Notes: generated by a model from the sequence alone, not told the origin. Positions 53,834 through 63,273 are shown, counted from the first letter of the stretch. The stretch is 64,000 nucleotides of DNA from JAQBZY01 sp038117205 (GCA_038117205.1 JAYOFL010000001.1:1-64000); one strand, 5' to 3'. A program made the numbers and translations.

Positions 53834-54810
53834 GACGCCTGGCGTCCGCGCCCCTGGTTATCGTCGAACAGGTGGCATTCGACATAGCCGGCGTCGGTCG
53901 GCACGCGCTTCGGCGCCGCCTGCGAGCAATGCCCCATGACCTCGGCGCAGCGTGGATGGAAGGTGCAGCCGCTCGGCGGATCGACCGGGTTCGGATAGGC
54001 GGCGCCGAGATGCGTGTCCGGCACGCCCTGCGACGGGTCCGGCGTCAGCACGGAATCGAGCAGCGCCTTGGTGTACGGATGGCCTGGCCGATTGAACAGC
54101 GAATCCGTGTCCGCCATCTCGACGATGCGGCCGAGATACATGACCGCGACCCGCGTCGCCATGTGCTCGACCACCGCCAGATTGTGGCTGATGACGACGT
54201 AGGTGAGATTGAGCTCGGCGCGCAAATCCTGCAGCAGGTTCAGAATCTGCGACTGCACGGAGACGTCGAGGGCCGACGTCGGCTCGTCGCAGATGACGAT
54301 TTTCGGCCGGTTGATCAGGGCGCGGGCGACGGCGACGCGCTGGCGCTGGCCGCCCGACAACTGGCTCGGGAAGTTGTTGTAGAGGCGGCGCGGCAGGCCC
54401 ACCAGTTCCATCATCTCCTCGACCCGCTTGCGCCAGGTGTCCGGGTTCGGATCCTGCTGCACGACCAGCGGCAGCCCGATGATCGAGCCGATCGGCTTCC
54501 TGGGATTGAGCGACGAATACGGGTCCTGGAAGATCGGCTGTACCAGCTTCGCCATTTCCAGGCGCGGGATCGCCGTCACCGGCCGGCCGTCGATCAGGAT
54601 GTCGCCCGCCGTCGGCATCAGGAGGCCCAGCAGCATCTTCGCCAGCGTCGTCTTGCCGCAGCCCGATTCGCCGACAATGGCCAGCACTTCGCCGCGCTCG
54701 ATCTCGAGGTTGATGCCGTTGACCGCATGCAGCGGCCGTTTGCCCTTGAAGGCACCGGCCGAGATCATGAACGTGCGGGTGACGTCCTTGGCGCTGAGGA
54801 CCGTGCTCAT
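53830..54810 (-). CDS. dppF: Peptide ABC transporter ATPase, DppF-type
   Basis: A 326-residue ATPase of the oligopeptide/nickel family. Walker A is GESGCGKTTLAK, signature LSGGQRQRVAVARA, Walker B VICDEPTSALD. The C-terminal oligo_HPY region has the GCTFHPRC-x(6)-C pattern that can bind an iron-sulfur cluster. It pairs with DppD (340 residues) and the two permeases to power import. Confidence 0.92.
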   Translation of the reverse strand: MSTVLSAKDVTRTFMISAGAFKGKRPLHAVNGINLEIERGEVLAIVGESGCGKTTLAKMLLGLLMPTAGDILIDGRPVTAIPRLEMAKLVQPIFQDPYSSLNPRKPIGSIIGLPLVVQQDPNPDTWRKRVEEMMELVGLPRRLYNNFPSQLSGGQRQRVAVARALINRPKIVICDEPTSALDVSVQSQILNLLQDLRAELNLTYVVISHNLAVVEHMATRVAVMYLGRIVEMADTDSLFNRPGHPYTKALLDSVLTPDPSQGVPDTHLGAAYPNPVDPPSGCTFHPRCAEVMGHCSQAAPKRVPTDAGYVECHLFDDNQGRGRQAS

Positions 54811-55829
54811 GCGACCCCCCGCGTCTCGGCGTTCCGGGCGCAATCGGCCGGCGACAGCAGGCAGCGGTACTTGTGTCCGGCCTCGGCGCCAGCCTGGAAC
54901 GCCACGTCGTCGGCGACGCAGGCGTCCATGGCGTAATCGCAACGCTCGGCGAAGCGGCAACCCTTCAGGTTGCCGACCAGCGACGGCACGATGCCGGGGA
55001 TCGAGCCGAGCGGCTTGCCGCGATCGGTCTTGCCGGGGATCGGGATGCAGGCGAGCAGGCCCTGCGTATAGGGATGCGTCGGCCGCGTGAAGACCTGCGT
55101 CGCGGATCCCTCCTCGACCACCTGGCCGGCGTACATGACGCAGACCCGGTCGGCGACGCGCGAGACGACGCCGAGATCGTGCGTGATCAGGATCAGGCCC
55201 ATGTCGAATTCCTTCTGCAGCTCGGCCAGCAGCAGAAGGATTTGCGCCTGGATGGTGACGTCGAGGGCCGTCGTCGGCTCGTCGGCGATGATGAGGTCGG
55301 GTCCGCACATCAGCGTCATGGCGATCATGACGCGCTGGCGGAGACCGCCGGAAAGCTGATGCGGATACTGCGTGAGCCGCGAGCGGGCGGCGGTGATGCC
55401 GACCTTTTCCAACAGGAACACGGCGCGCTCGCGCGCTTCCTCGACGCTGACCTTGCGGTGCCGGCGCATGGTCTCGATCATCTGGTTGCCGATGGTGTAA
55501 GCCGGATTGAGGCTGGTCATCGGCTCCTGGAAGATCATGCCCATGACGTTGCCGCGAATGTCCGACATGCGCCGCTCGCCGGCGTTCAGGATATCCTCGC
55601 CGTCGAGGGCGAGCTTGTCGGCCTTGCGGATCGCCTTCTTCGGCAACAGGTCCATGACGGCGAGCGATGTGAGCGACTTGCCGCAGCCGGACTCGCCGAC
55701 GATGCAGAGCGTCTCGCCCCGCTCCACGTGGAAGCTGATTCCCTGCACGGCGTGCAGCATGCCGGCCGGCAACGGAATGTCGACGGTCAGGTTCTCGACT
55801 TCGAGGATGCGGTCTTTCGCGTCAGCCAC
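54807..55829 (-). CDS. dppD: Peptide ABC transporter ATPase, DppD-type
   Basis: A 340-residue ATPase with GESGCGKSLTS, signature LSGGLRQRVMIAM and Walker B LIIADEPTTALD. The C-terminal oligo_HPY region contains GCRFAERC-x(6)-C. It begins 10 bases after the permease gene and overlaps dppF by ATGA. Together with DppF it forms the heteromeric ATPase of the importer. Confidence 0.92.
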   Translation of the reverse strand: MADAKDRILEVENLTVDIPLPAGMLHAVQGISFHVERGETLCIVGESGCGKSLTSLAVMDLLPKKAIRKADKLALDGEDILNAGERRMSDIRGNVMGMIFQEPMTSLNPAYTIGNQMIETMRRHRKVSVEEARERAVFLLEKVGITAARSRLTQYPHQLSGGLRQRVMIAMTLMCGPDLIIADEPTTALDVTIQAQILLLLAELQKEFDMGLILITHDLGVVSRVADRVCVMYAGQVVEEGSATQVFTRPTHPYTQGLLACIPIPGKTDRGKPLGSIPGIVPSLVGNLKGCRFAERCDYAMDACVADDVAFQAGAEAGHKYRCLLSPADCARNAETRGVA

Positions 55830-55839
55830 GTTCCGTCCC

Positions 55840-56745
55840 TCAGTTCCTGTTTTCCGGCGCGGTGATGTCGCGGATGCCGTCGCCCATCAGGTTGATGGAG
55901 AGGATCAGCACGAACAGCGCCGCGCCCGGGATGCCGATCAGCCACGGATAGAAGAACATCAGGCCCTTGCCTTCCGAGATCATCAGACCCCAGCTCGGCG
56001 CCGGCGGCTGCACGCCGAGGCCGAGGAAGGACAATGCCGCTTCCAGGATGATGGCGTGCGCCATCTCGACCGTGGCGACGACGATCAGGTTGTTCATGAT
56101 GTTCGGCATGATCTCGGAGAAGATGATGCGCGCCTTCGAGCAGCCGATGGCCTGCGCCGCCGCGACGTAGTCGAGGTTGCGCACCTGTTGCGTCGAACTT
56201 CGCATGACGACGGCGAAGCGGTCCCAGATCAGCAGTCCGAGCACCCAGATGACGATCCAGAGCGAATTGCCGATCAGCGAGACGACGGCCAGCGCCACCA
56301 GAACGACCGGCATGGAAAGCCTCGTCGTGATGATGAAGTTGACCACCATGTCGACGCGGCCGCCGAAGTAGCCGGCCAGCACGCCGAGCGTCGTGCCGAT
56401 GACGCCGGAGATGATCATCGCCGCGAACCCGATCAAGAGCGAAATCTGCGCGCCGTAGATCAGGCGCGACAGATAGTCGCGGCCGAAATTGTCGGTGCCG
56501 AGCGGAAATTCCCAGGTCGCCTTGGCGCTCGCCGACCAGATCGGCGGGATCAGCTTGCGGGCGAGCTGCTGGTCCAACGGATCGTGCGGCGCGATCAGCG
56601 GCGCCAGCACGGCGATCAGGAAGATCAGCAGCAGGAAACCGGCGCCGATAACGAAACCGTAATGACCGAAAATGCGCTTGCGCACGATGGCCGCCGGCGA
56701 CGGTTCCAATATCTCGGTCGCCGTCGGCATCTTCTTGTTCGTCAT
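55840..56745 (-). CDS. dppC: Peptide ABC transporter permease, DppC-type
   Basis: A 301-residue inner-membrane permease. The family N-terminal cap with a first helix at about 30-52 is followed by DPLD-x-FPLGTDNFGRDYLSRL (in parts). The ATPase-contact EAA loop is AAAQAIGCSKARIIFSEIMP. ATG 56745 has GAGGGA six bases upstream; an ATG at 56763 would add six residues and follows the dppB stop by one base. Confidence 0.92.
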   Translation of the reverse strand: MTNKKMPTATEILEPSPAAIVRKRIFGHYGFVIGAGFLLLIFLIAVLAPLIAPHDPLDQQLARKLIPPIWSASAKATWEFPLGTDNFGRDYLSRLIYGAQISLLIGFAAMIISGVIGTTLGVLAGYFGGRVDMVVNFIITTRLSMPVVLVALAVVSLIGNSLWIVIWVLGLLIWDRFAVVMRSSTQQVRNLDYVAAAQAIGCSKARIIFSEIMPNIMNNLIVVATVEMAHAIILEAALSFLGLGVQPPAPSWGLMISEGKGLMFFYPWLIGIPGAALFVLILSINLMGDGIRDITAPENRN

Positions 56746-56764
56746 GGTCGTTCCCTCGGCCATC

Positions 56765-57682
56765 TCAACCCACCCTGATTCGCGGATCGAGGAACGCGTT
56801 CAGCAGATCGGCCAGGAACGTCAGCACGATGTAGAAGCACGCCAGCACCAGGACGATCGCCTGCATCATCGGCAGGTCGGCGCGCTGGATGGATTCCCAG
56901 GCCAGCTGACCGAGGCCGTTGATGGCGAAAATGGTCTCGATGACGATGGAACCGCCGAGCATGAAACCGAACTGCACGGCGGCGAGGCTGACCACCGGAA
57001 TGACGGCGTTGCGAAGCGCGTGCTTGAACAGCACCGACACCGGCCTGAGGCCCTTGGCCTTGGCGGTGCGGATGTAATCGGAGGAGAGCACCTCCATCAT
57101 GCCGGCGCGGGTCAGCCGCATCACGGCGGGTGTGATGTAATAGCCGAGCGCGACTGACGGCATGACGAAATTGAGCCAGGAATCGCTGCCGGTGATCGGC
57201 AACATGCGCCATTGGATGCCGAACCAGAAAATCATGATCAGGGCGAACCAGAAGGACGGCAGCGCCTGTCCGATAACGGCGATCGTGAGCGCAGTCCGGT
57301 CGATGATGGTATTCGGCCGCATGGCGGCGAGGACGCCCAGCGGGATCGCCAGCACCAGCGCGAAGGAGAGCGCCGACGCGCCCAGGATCATCGTCACCGG
57401 CAGGCGGGTGAAGATGACGGACGCCACGTCCGTCTTCAGATAATGCGAGTGGCCGAAGTCGCCGGTGAGGGCGTTGCCGAGCCAGATCGCGTATTGCACG
57501 ACGATCGGCTTGTCGAAACCGTAGACGCGGCGGATGTTTTCGATGTCCTGCTGCGTCGCGGTCTCGCCGGCGAGCGCCATGGCGGGATCGCCCGACAGAT
57601 AGATCATCGAGAATGTCAGAAGCGAAACCGTGATCGCGACGAGAACCGCGATGGCGAGCCGCTTCAGCGAATAGGCGATCAT
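56765..57682 (-). CDS. dppB: Peptide ABC transporter permease, DppB-type
   Basis: A 305-residue permease with the usual six helices. The N-terminal helix is followed by a periplasmic loop with the DDIRRVYGFDKPIVVQY-type segment (here ENIRRVYGFDKPIVVQY). The EAA loop is YIRTAKAKGLRPVSVLFKHA. It lies 68 bases after the binding-protein gene and forms the channel with DppC. Confidence 0.92.
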   Translation of the reverse strand: MIAYSLKRLAIAVLVAITVSLLTFSMIYLSGDPAMALAGETATQQDIENIRRVYGFDKPIVVQYAIWLGNALTGDFGHSHYLKTDVASVIFTRLPVTMILGASALSFALVLAIPLGVLAAMRPNTIIDRTALTIAVIGQALPSFWFALIMIFWFGIQWRMLPITGSDSWLNFVMPSVALGYYITPAVMRLTRAGMMEVLSSDYIRTAKAKGLRPVSVLFKHALRNAVIPVVSLAAVQFGFMLGGSIVIETIFAINGLGQLAWESIQRADLPMMQAIVLVLACFYIVLTFLADLLNAFLDPRIRVG

Positions 57683-57750
57683 GTCACGCCGCTCCGACGT
57701 CGGGTGGAAGGAACGCCGGCGGACCCGAGGGCCCGCCGGCGCCGTTTACG

Positions 57751-59289
57751 TTACTTCCACTTCGCCGCGTAGAAGCGCGGGATCTCGTCCGGCGTGGTCG
57801 TGAAGTTCAAGTCCTTCGAGTACGCGTAGTACTTCGCATAGGAGAACATCGGCAACCAGTAGAGTTCGCTGGAGATGATCGAGAGCGCCTGCTTGTAGAG
57901 CTTCTTGCGCTCGGCTTCGTCGGTCGAGGTGCCGGCCGCCTTCAGGGCGTCGACAACCTTCGGGTCCTTCGCCGGGTCGTCATGACCGCCCGAGAAGAAG
58001 TGGCCGGTCGAGGCCGAGGCGTCCGGGATCGAGTTGGAACCCCAGGTCATGTGGTTGATCGGGGTCTGACCCTTCCACACCAGATCGCGGAGCGCGCGAT
58101 ACTGCATGAACTTGAGGTTCGCCTTGATACCGATCTTGGCGAGATCGCCGATCACCGCTTCCGTGTACTCGCGTTCACGATAGGCGTAGAGATCGAACTC
58201 GAAGCCGTTCGGATGACCCGCTTCGGTGAGCAGCTTCTTGGCCAGTTTCGGATCGTACTTCCACGCCGGCACGTCCTGCGTGCAGCCGAACTGATCCGGA
58301 TGGCAGGCCGAGTTGATGACGACCGACGCCGGACCGACCAGGTTCTTGACCAGCGCCGCGCGGTCGATGGCGTGCGCCACGGCCATGCGGACCTTCTTGT
58401 CCATGAAGAACTTCTGACCCGACGAACCCGTCACGTCGAAGGCGAGATAGCTGAAGCGCATGGTCTTGGCGTTCTCGACCGTGACGGCCGGGTGGCTGGA
58501 CATCTGTTCGGCCTGCTCTTTCGGCACGTCCCAGATCCAGTCGACGCCGCCGGTCAGCAGCTCCGCGATCTGCGTGTTCATTTCCTTGATCGTGCGGAAC
58601 GTCAGCTTGCCGATGGCCGGCTGCCCCTTCGGGCTGCCCTTCATGTACTTGTCGTTCTTCACCATCTCGACTTTTTCGCCGGCGACGATGTTCGTGACCT
58701 TGTACGGGCCGGTGCCGACCGGCTTCACCGCGGCATAGTCCTTCTTGCCGTCGGCCTTCGCCGGCGCCGAGTCATAGTGGCCTTCCGGCATCATGAAAAC
58801 CGCCTGCGCGAAGTAGGCGAGCGCCGCCGGGAACGGTTCCTTCAGCTTGATGCGGACGCTGTTGGGGCCGGTCTTTTCGGCCGATTCCATGAAGTTCACG
58901 TTGGCCTGGGTGAGGACGCCGTTTTCCTTCTTGGAAACGAAGTTGACCGTGTAGACCACGTCTTCCGGCCCGAACTTGGAGCCGTCGTGGAACACCACGT
59001 CGTCACGCAGTCCGAAGTCGATGGTGGTGTTGTCGACCCACTTGTAAGACGTCGCCAGCAGCGGCTTGTACTCGCCGCTCTTGAGATCGCGGAACAACAG
59101 ACCGTCCCAGACGGTGTTGCCGATGATCACCAATTCACGGGTGTTGTTGTAGTAGGGGTCGATCACCGCCGCTTCGCGGTTGGTCGCCCACACCAGCGTG
59201 TCGTTGGCTTTTCCCGCGAACGCCGCCGGGGCTGCCGTCAGCGTCGCGACGGCCGCCAGCGCCGTCGTGGTTAGAATCTTGCGGATCAT
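57751..59289 (-). CDS. dppA: Extracellular solute-binding protein, DppA/SBP_bac_5 family
   Basis: A 512-residue periplasmic binding protein. The signal peptide (residues 1-25, ending PAAFAG) is clear. Domain blocks of SBP family 5 are visible: TLVWATNREAAVIDPYYNN-x-ELVIIGNTVWDGLLFRD (in parts), and the KPVGTGPYK block near residue 190. It delivers peptides or peptide-like ligands to the permease; the pocket specificity cannot be deduced. GGGAGG lies about 15 bases before the ATG. It heads the leftward nine-gene operon. Confidence 0.92.
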   Translation of the reverse strand: MIRKILTTTALAAVATLTAAPAAFAGKANDTLVWATNREAAVIDPYYNNTRELVIIGNTVWDGLLFRDLKSGEYKPLLATSYKWVDNTTIDFGLRDDVVFHDGSKFGPEDVVYTVNFVSKKENGVLTQANVNFMESAEKTGPNSVRIKLKEPFPAALAYFAQAVFMMPEGHYDSAPAKADGKKDYAAVKPVGTGPYKVTNIVAGEKVEMVKNDKYMKGSPKGQPAIGKLTFRTIKEMNTQIAELLTGGVDWIWDVPKEQAEQMSSHPAVTVENAKTMRFSYLAFDVTGSSGQKFFMDKKVRMAVAHAIDRAALVKNLVGPASVVINSACHPDQFGCTQDVPAWKYDPKLAKKLLTEAGHPNGFEFDLYAYREREYTEAVIGDLAKIGIKANLKFMQYRALRDLVWKGQTPINHMTWGSNSIPDASASTGHFFSGGHDDPAKDPKVVDALKAAGTSTDEAERKKLYKQALSIISSELYWLPMFSYAKYYAYSKDLNFTTTPDEIPRFYAAKWK

Positions 59290-59340
59290 GATGATCGCAC
59301 CTCCCTGCCTGGTTGACTAATCCTGAAGCTCTACCCTCGC

Positions 59341-59356
59341 CGTCCCGTTCGGGACG
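59341..59356. promoter_or_regulatory. Perfect palindrome in the dppA leader
   Basis: CGTCCCG - TT - CGGGACG is a perfect 7-2-7 inverted repeat 52 bases before the dppA start. It could be a repressor site or a small RNA hairpin in the leader. No function can be assigned. Confidence 0.45.
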
Positions 59357-59470
59357 TTTGTTTAGACCTTATGATTGGACGATTCCGGTCCGGAGTCCAC
59401 AGTCGAGGCATACAAATCGCACACGCTCGGGCCGCGGGGAAAATTCCGTTCAATGACGAAGCCGCCTTTG

Positions 59471-59508
59471 TGTTATTATTCAATACTTCTTACCGTATTC
59501 TAATAACA
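59471..59508. promoter_or_regulatory. Probable IclR operator in the divergent region
   Basis: An interrupted inverted repeat TGTTATTA (59471-59478) ... TAATAACA (59501-59508) encloses a second pair ATAC/GTAT. It lies 21 bases before the iclR start in a short AT-rich stretch. IclR regulators commonly bind such sites in the regions they share with divergent operons. The remaining 59290-59470 region shows only the palindrome above and no clear promoter pair. Confidence 0.5.
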
Positions 59509-59528
59509 TCGTAGGAAGCGGCGGCCCG

Positions 59529-60365
59529 ATGCGTCAAGCCTCGACGAAACGGATTTCGAAATCGGACGGCGAACCGATGCCGCCCGCCGGCGGCGACACG
59601 CTGTTCGTCGGATCGCTGGAAAAGGGATTCCGGGTTCTCGCCGCCTTCGACGACAATCATCCGACACTCGGCGTCACGGAGATCGCGCAGCGTACCGGCC
59701 TCGACAAAAGCGCGGCGCAACGGTTCTCGAACACGCTGCACAAGCTGGGCTATCTCGAAAAGGACGCGACGACGCGGCGCTACACGCCGGCCCGCAAGCT
59801 GGTCGGCTTCGCCTACACCTACATGCGGCACAACCGCCTGGCCGAGCGTGCCATGCCGCGCCTGATCGACGCCGGCAAGGTCCACAACACGACCATCAAT
59901 CTCGCCGAGTTCATGGATACGGACGTCATCTACACGATCCGCATCCCGCAACAGACGACGGCGTTCGCGGCGACACTGACCGGTCGGTGCGTACCGACGT
60001 TCTGCACCTCCGCCGGCTTGGCCATTCTGGCGCACATGCCGGAAGCGGATGTCATGGACATCCTGAAGCGGAGCGACCGGCACCCGTACACTCCCCGCAC
60101 GGTGACGGACATCGATCAGATCCTCCGCATTCTCGAACGCATCCGCCGCGACGGCTTCTGCGCCACTTATGGCCAGCTCCTGCCGCGCGAGATCAGCGTC
60201 GCCGCCGTCGTCTTCGACAGTTCCGGCAAGGTGTCGGCGGCGGTGCAGATCCCCATCTACCGCCCGAAGTGGACCCTCGAGGACGCCCGGCGTCTGCTCG
60301 GCCCGCTCACCGTGGACACGGCGCGCGGCATCTCCAGCGACCTCGTCGGCACGCCGCCGCCATGA
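59529..60365 (+). CDS. IclR-family transcriptional regulator
   Basis: A 278-residue regulator. The winged helix is at about residues 27-95 (VGSLEKGFRVLAAFD, then TEIAQRTGLDKSAAQRFSNTL with the recognition helix). The C-terminal IclR effector domain has FCTSAGLAILAHMPE. It is divergent from the dpp operon and overlaps the CoA-transferase gene by ATGA, so it probably controls both arms of the island. The inducer is unknown. Confidence 0.88.
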   Translation: MRQASTKRISKSDGEPMPPAGGDTLFVGSLEKGFRVLAAFDDNHPTLGVTEIAQRTGLDKSAAQRFSNTLHKLGYLEKDATTRRYTPARKLVGFAYTYMRHNRLAERAMPRLIDAGKVHNTTINLAEFMDTDVIYTIRIPQQTTAFAATLTGRCVPTFCTSAGLAILAHMPEADVMDILKRSDRHPYTPRTVTDIDQILRILERIRRDGFCATYGQLLPREISVAAVVFDSSGKVSAAVQIPIYRPKWTLEDARRLLGPLTVDTARGISSDLVGTPPP

Positions 60366-61774
60366 ACGCACGGGTCGAAAGCGCCCTCGCCGACGTTCTC
60401 GCGACCGCCGGCATGGATCCGGCCGAGGCGGCGCGGGTCAGCGTCTGCAGCGCCGATCCGGTGTTGCCGACGCCGTTCCCGCTCGGCACCGCCGGCGCCG
60501 CCGCCATCGCCGCCGTCGGACTCGCCGTCGACGCGCTTCACCGGGCCGCCGGACATGCGCCGCAGCAGATCGGCATCGCCGTGCCGGACGCGGCAGCGGC
60601 GGTCAGGGGCAACGAGTTCCTGCGCCGGAACGGTCAGCCGGTCGAAGACCTGTGGCGCGGCATTTCAGGGTTCCAGCAGACCGGCGACGGCCGCTATCTG
60701 CGTTTCCACTGTAATTTTCCCGAGCACGAGCGGGCGGCGCTCGCGGTGCTCGGATGCAGCGCCGACAAGCGCAGCCTGGCGAGCTCCCTGAAGAAGTGGT
60801 CGGCGCCGGACTTGGAGGACGCCATCCTCGACGGCGGCGGCTGCGCCTACATGGCGCGGACGGCCGAAGAGTGGGCGGACCATCCGCAGGCGGCCGCTCT
60901 CGCCGGCCTGCCGCTCCTGGAGATCGAGCGCATCGGCGATGCCGATCCGACGCCGTTGCCGGCGGGACCGAGGCCACTTTCCGGCGTTCGCGTCCTCGAT
61001 CTTACGCGCGTCATCGCCGGGCCGGTGATCGGGCGGACGCTGGCCGAGCACGGCGCGACGGTGATGCGCGTGGCGTCGCCGCACCTGCCGTTCATCGAAC
61101 CACTGGTGATCGACACCGGACACGGCAAGCTCTCGACACATCTCGATCTAAATGTGGAGAGAGATGGCGCTACGTTGCGCCGCCTGATCGGGGACGCCGA
61201 CGTATTCGTGCAGGGCTATCGGCCCGGCGCCATCGCCGGCAAGGGCTTCTCGGCCGAGGACGTGGCCCGCCTCCGCCCCGGCATCGTCTGCGTCGATCTG
61301 TCGGCGTGGAGCCATGCCGGCCCCTGGTCGCATCGGCGCGGTTTCGACAGTCTGGTACAGACGGCGACCGGCTGGGCGCTGGAACTGGGCGGCGCGGCGC
61401 CGAAACTGCAACCGGCCTCCGCCATCGACTACGTCAGCGGCTACCTCGGCGCCTTCGGCGCGCTGGTGGCGTTGCGACGGCGTGCGGCGGAAGGCGGCAG
61501 TTGGCGCGTGCGGCTGTCGCTGGCGCAGACCGGCCGCTGGATTTCCGGCCTCGGCCGCGTCGACGACCCGGACGTGCGAGAGCGGCCGGTTCTCGAAGGC
61601 AAGGATGTCGCCTATCGGATGCAGAGAGCGGATTCCGAATTTGGGAGGTTGGAATTTCTCGGCCCGGTCCTTACGCTGAGCGAAACGCCGCCCATGTGGG
61701 CGACCCCGCCCGTGCCGCTCGGCACGCATCGACCGGACTGGCCCAACGCTGCTGACGATACGAGGAACCGATGA
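60362..61774 (+). CDS. CaiB/BaiF-type CoA-transferase with shifted domain order
   Basis: A 470-residue family III CoA-transferase-like protein. The usual N-terminal block, PLSGVRVLDLTRVIAGP with EHGATVMRV after it, begins only at about residue 200. The catalytic Asp would be Asp329 in RRGFDSLVQTATGW. The first 195 residues contain a different segment (SADKRSLASSLKKW, then ILDGGGCAYMARTAEEW) that looks like the family's C-terminal small-domain part, as if the protein were circularly permuted or two half-genes were fused. It presumably moves CoA between carboxylic acids. ATGA overlaps on both sides. Confidence 0.75.
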   Translation: MNARVESALADVLATAGMDPAEAARVSVCSADPVLPTPFPLGTAGAAAIAAVGLAVDALHRAAGHAPQQIGIAVPDAAAAVRGNEFLRRNGQPVEDLWRGISGFQQTGDGRYLRFHCNFPEHERAALAVLGCSADKRSLASSLKKWSAPDLEDAILDGGGCAYMARTAEEWADHPQAAALAGLPLLEIERIGDADPTPLPAGPRPLSGVRVLDLTRVIAGPVIGRTLAEHGATVMRVASPHLPFIEPLVIDTGHGKLSTHLDLNVERDGATLRRLIGDADVFVQGYRPGAIAGKGFSAEDVARLRPGIVCVDLSAWSHAGPWSHRRGFDSLVQTATGWALELGGAAPKLQPASAIDYVSGYLGAFGALVALRRRAAEGGSWRVRLSLAQTGRWISGLGRVDDPDVRERPVLEGKDVAYRMQRADSEFGRLEFLGPVLTLSETPPMWATPPVPLGTHRPDWPNAADDTRNR

Positions 61775-63264
61775 CTTTCCGCGTCCTGACCGGCCTGTTC
61801 GGCCACGAAAGCAATGCCTTCTCGAAACTGCCGACGAAGCGCGCCAATTTCGAGGACTACCTGCTCGCCTTCGGTGACGACGTGCCGGCGCGCATCAAGG
61901 GGGCGCGCATCGAGCCGACCGGCGTCGAGGAAGCGGCCCGGGAATTCGGCTGGGACCTGGTCAGGACCGTGGTCGCCTGGGCGACGCCGTCCGGTCCCGT
62001 CGCCGACGACGCCTGGGAGGTCTGCACCGGCGCGATCCTCGAAGCGGCGCGGACGCAAGGCCCCTTTGACGGCATCCTCATCAACATGCACGGCGCCATG
62101 GCGCAGGCCCGCTATCCGGATGCAGAGGGGCAGTTGCTGTCCGAACTCCGTGCCATCGTCGGGCCGGACGTGCCGCTCGCCATCACCCTCGATCTTCACG
62201 CCAACGTAACGGCGGAGATGACGCGGCGCGCCGACATCGTCGTCGCCTACCGCACCTATCCGCACATCGACCAAGTGGAGACGTCCTGGCGGGCGGCCCG
62301 CATCCTCGACAGGACCATGCGCGGCGAGGTGACGCCCACGGCCGTCACCGCCCGGCGGCCGATGATCGAGGGCTTGGATGACGGCCGCACCACGGCCGAA
62401 AATCCGATGCTGGAACTGCTGCGCCGCGCCGACGCGCTGGAAACGGCGACGGACGGCGTGCTGTGCGTCAGCGTGCAGGCCGGCTTCACGCCGGCCGATC
62501 TGGAAGAAGCCGGACCGAGCGTCACCGTCACTGGTGACGGCAACGATCCCCGCTATGCCGCCATCGCCGAGGAATTCATGGATTACGCCTGGGAAACCCG
62601 GCACTTCGATTCCAACACTTATTTGAGCGTCGACGCGACGGTCGCCGCCATTCGCGACGGGTTGGCCGGCGGCGCCGCGAAAGGCCCCATCGTCGTCGCC
62701 GACTTTTCCGACAATCCGGGCTCAGGCGCCTACGGCGATTCGACCTTCCTCCTGAAGGGATTGCTCGACGCCGGCCTCGAGAACGCCGCCTTCGGCACCA
62801 TCTGCGACCGGGAAGCGGCGGCGGCGCTGATCGAAGCCGGCGAAGGCGCGACGGCGACGGTGATGCTCGGCGGAAAGGTCGATCCGTTGTTCGGGCCGCC
62901 CATCAACGTGACCGGCACGGTCGAGCGGATCACCGACGGCACCTACGTCGCGCAGGGGCCGCGCTGGAAGGGCGTGACGCACCGGCTCGGGCCGACCGCG
63001 GTGCTGCGCGTCGGCGGCATGCGGATCGTCGTCGCGTCGAACCGGCTGCAGCTGACCGAGATCGAGGCCTTCACGCACGCCGGCATCGAGCCCCGCAACC
63101 TCGACGTCGTCGCCGTCAAATCCATGCAGCACTTCCGCGCCGCCTTCCAGCCCATCGCCCGCGATATCCTGATCTGCGACGCCGGCGCGCTTTCCGGCAA
63201 GGACATCTCGAAACTGCCGTTCACCCGTCTCAGGCGGCCGATCTTTCCGCTCGACCTCGCCTGA
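61771..63264 (+). CDS. M81-family metallopeptidase (MlrC-like), copy 2
   Basis: A 497-residue MlrC/DUF1485 protein, paralogous to the one at 48113. Family blocks: GLFGHESNAFS at the start, LDLHANVTAEM, YRTYPHIDQVETSW, FSDNPGSGAYGDSTF, and VKSMQHFRAAFQPIA near the end. The first copy begins with a clearly different TACLGTETHTD block. All putative metal-binding Asp/His residues are kept. It overlaps the CoA-transferase stop (ATGA) and is followed after nine bases by an exporter gene. Confidence 0.83.
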   Translation: MTFRVLTGLFGHESNAFSKLPTKRANFEDYLLAFGDDVPARIKGARIEPTGVEEAAREFGWDLVRTVVAWATPSGPVADDAWEVCTGAILEAARTQGPFDGILINMHGAMAQARYPDAEGQLLSELRAIVGPDVPLAITLDLHANVTAEMTRRADIVVAYRTYPHIDQVETSWRAARILDRTMRGEVTPTAVTARRPMIEGLDDGRTTAENPMLELLRRADALETATDGVLCVSVQAGFTPADLEEAGPSVTVTGDGNDPRYAAIAEEFMDYAWETRHFDSNTYLSVDATVAAIRDGLAGGAAKGPIVVADFSDNPGSGAYGDSTFLLKGLLDAGLENAAFGTICDREAAAALIEAGEGATATVMLGGKVDPLFGPPINVTGTVERITDGTYVAQGPRWKGVTHRLGPTAVLRVGGMRIVVASNRLQLTEIEAFTHAGIEPRNLDVVAVKSMQHFRAAFQPIARDILICDAGALSGKDISKLPFTRLRRPIFPLDLA

Positions 63265-63273
63265 CCTCCGGGG

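Noticed and set aside
48113..59289. Microcystin-degradation (mlr) cluster
   Set aside because: Only MlrC-type genes are present. MlrA (membrane protease), MlrB and the characteristic MlrD transporter are not seen, and MlrC homologues are widespread in non-degraders.
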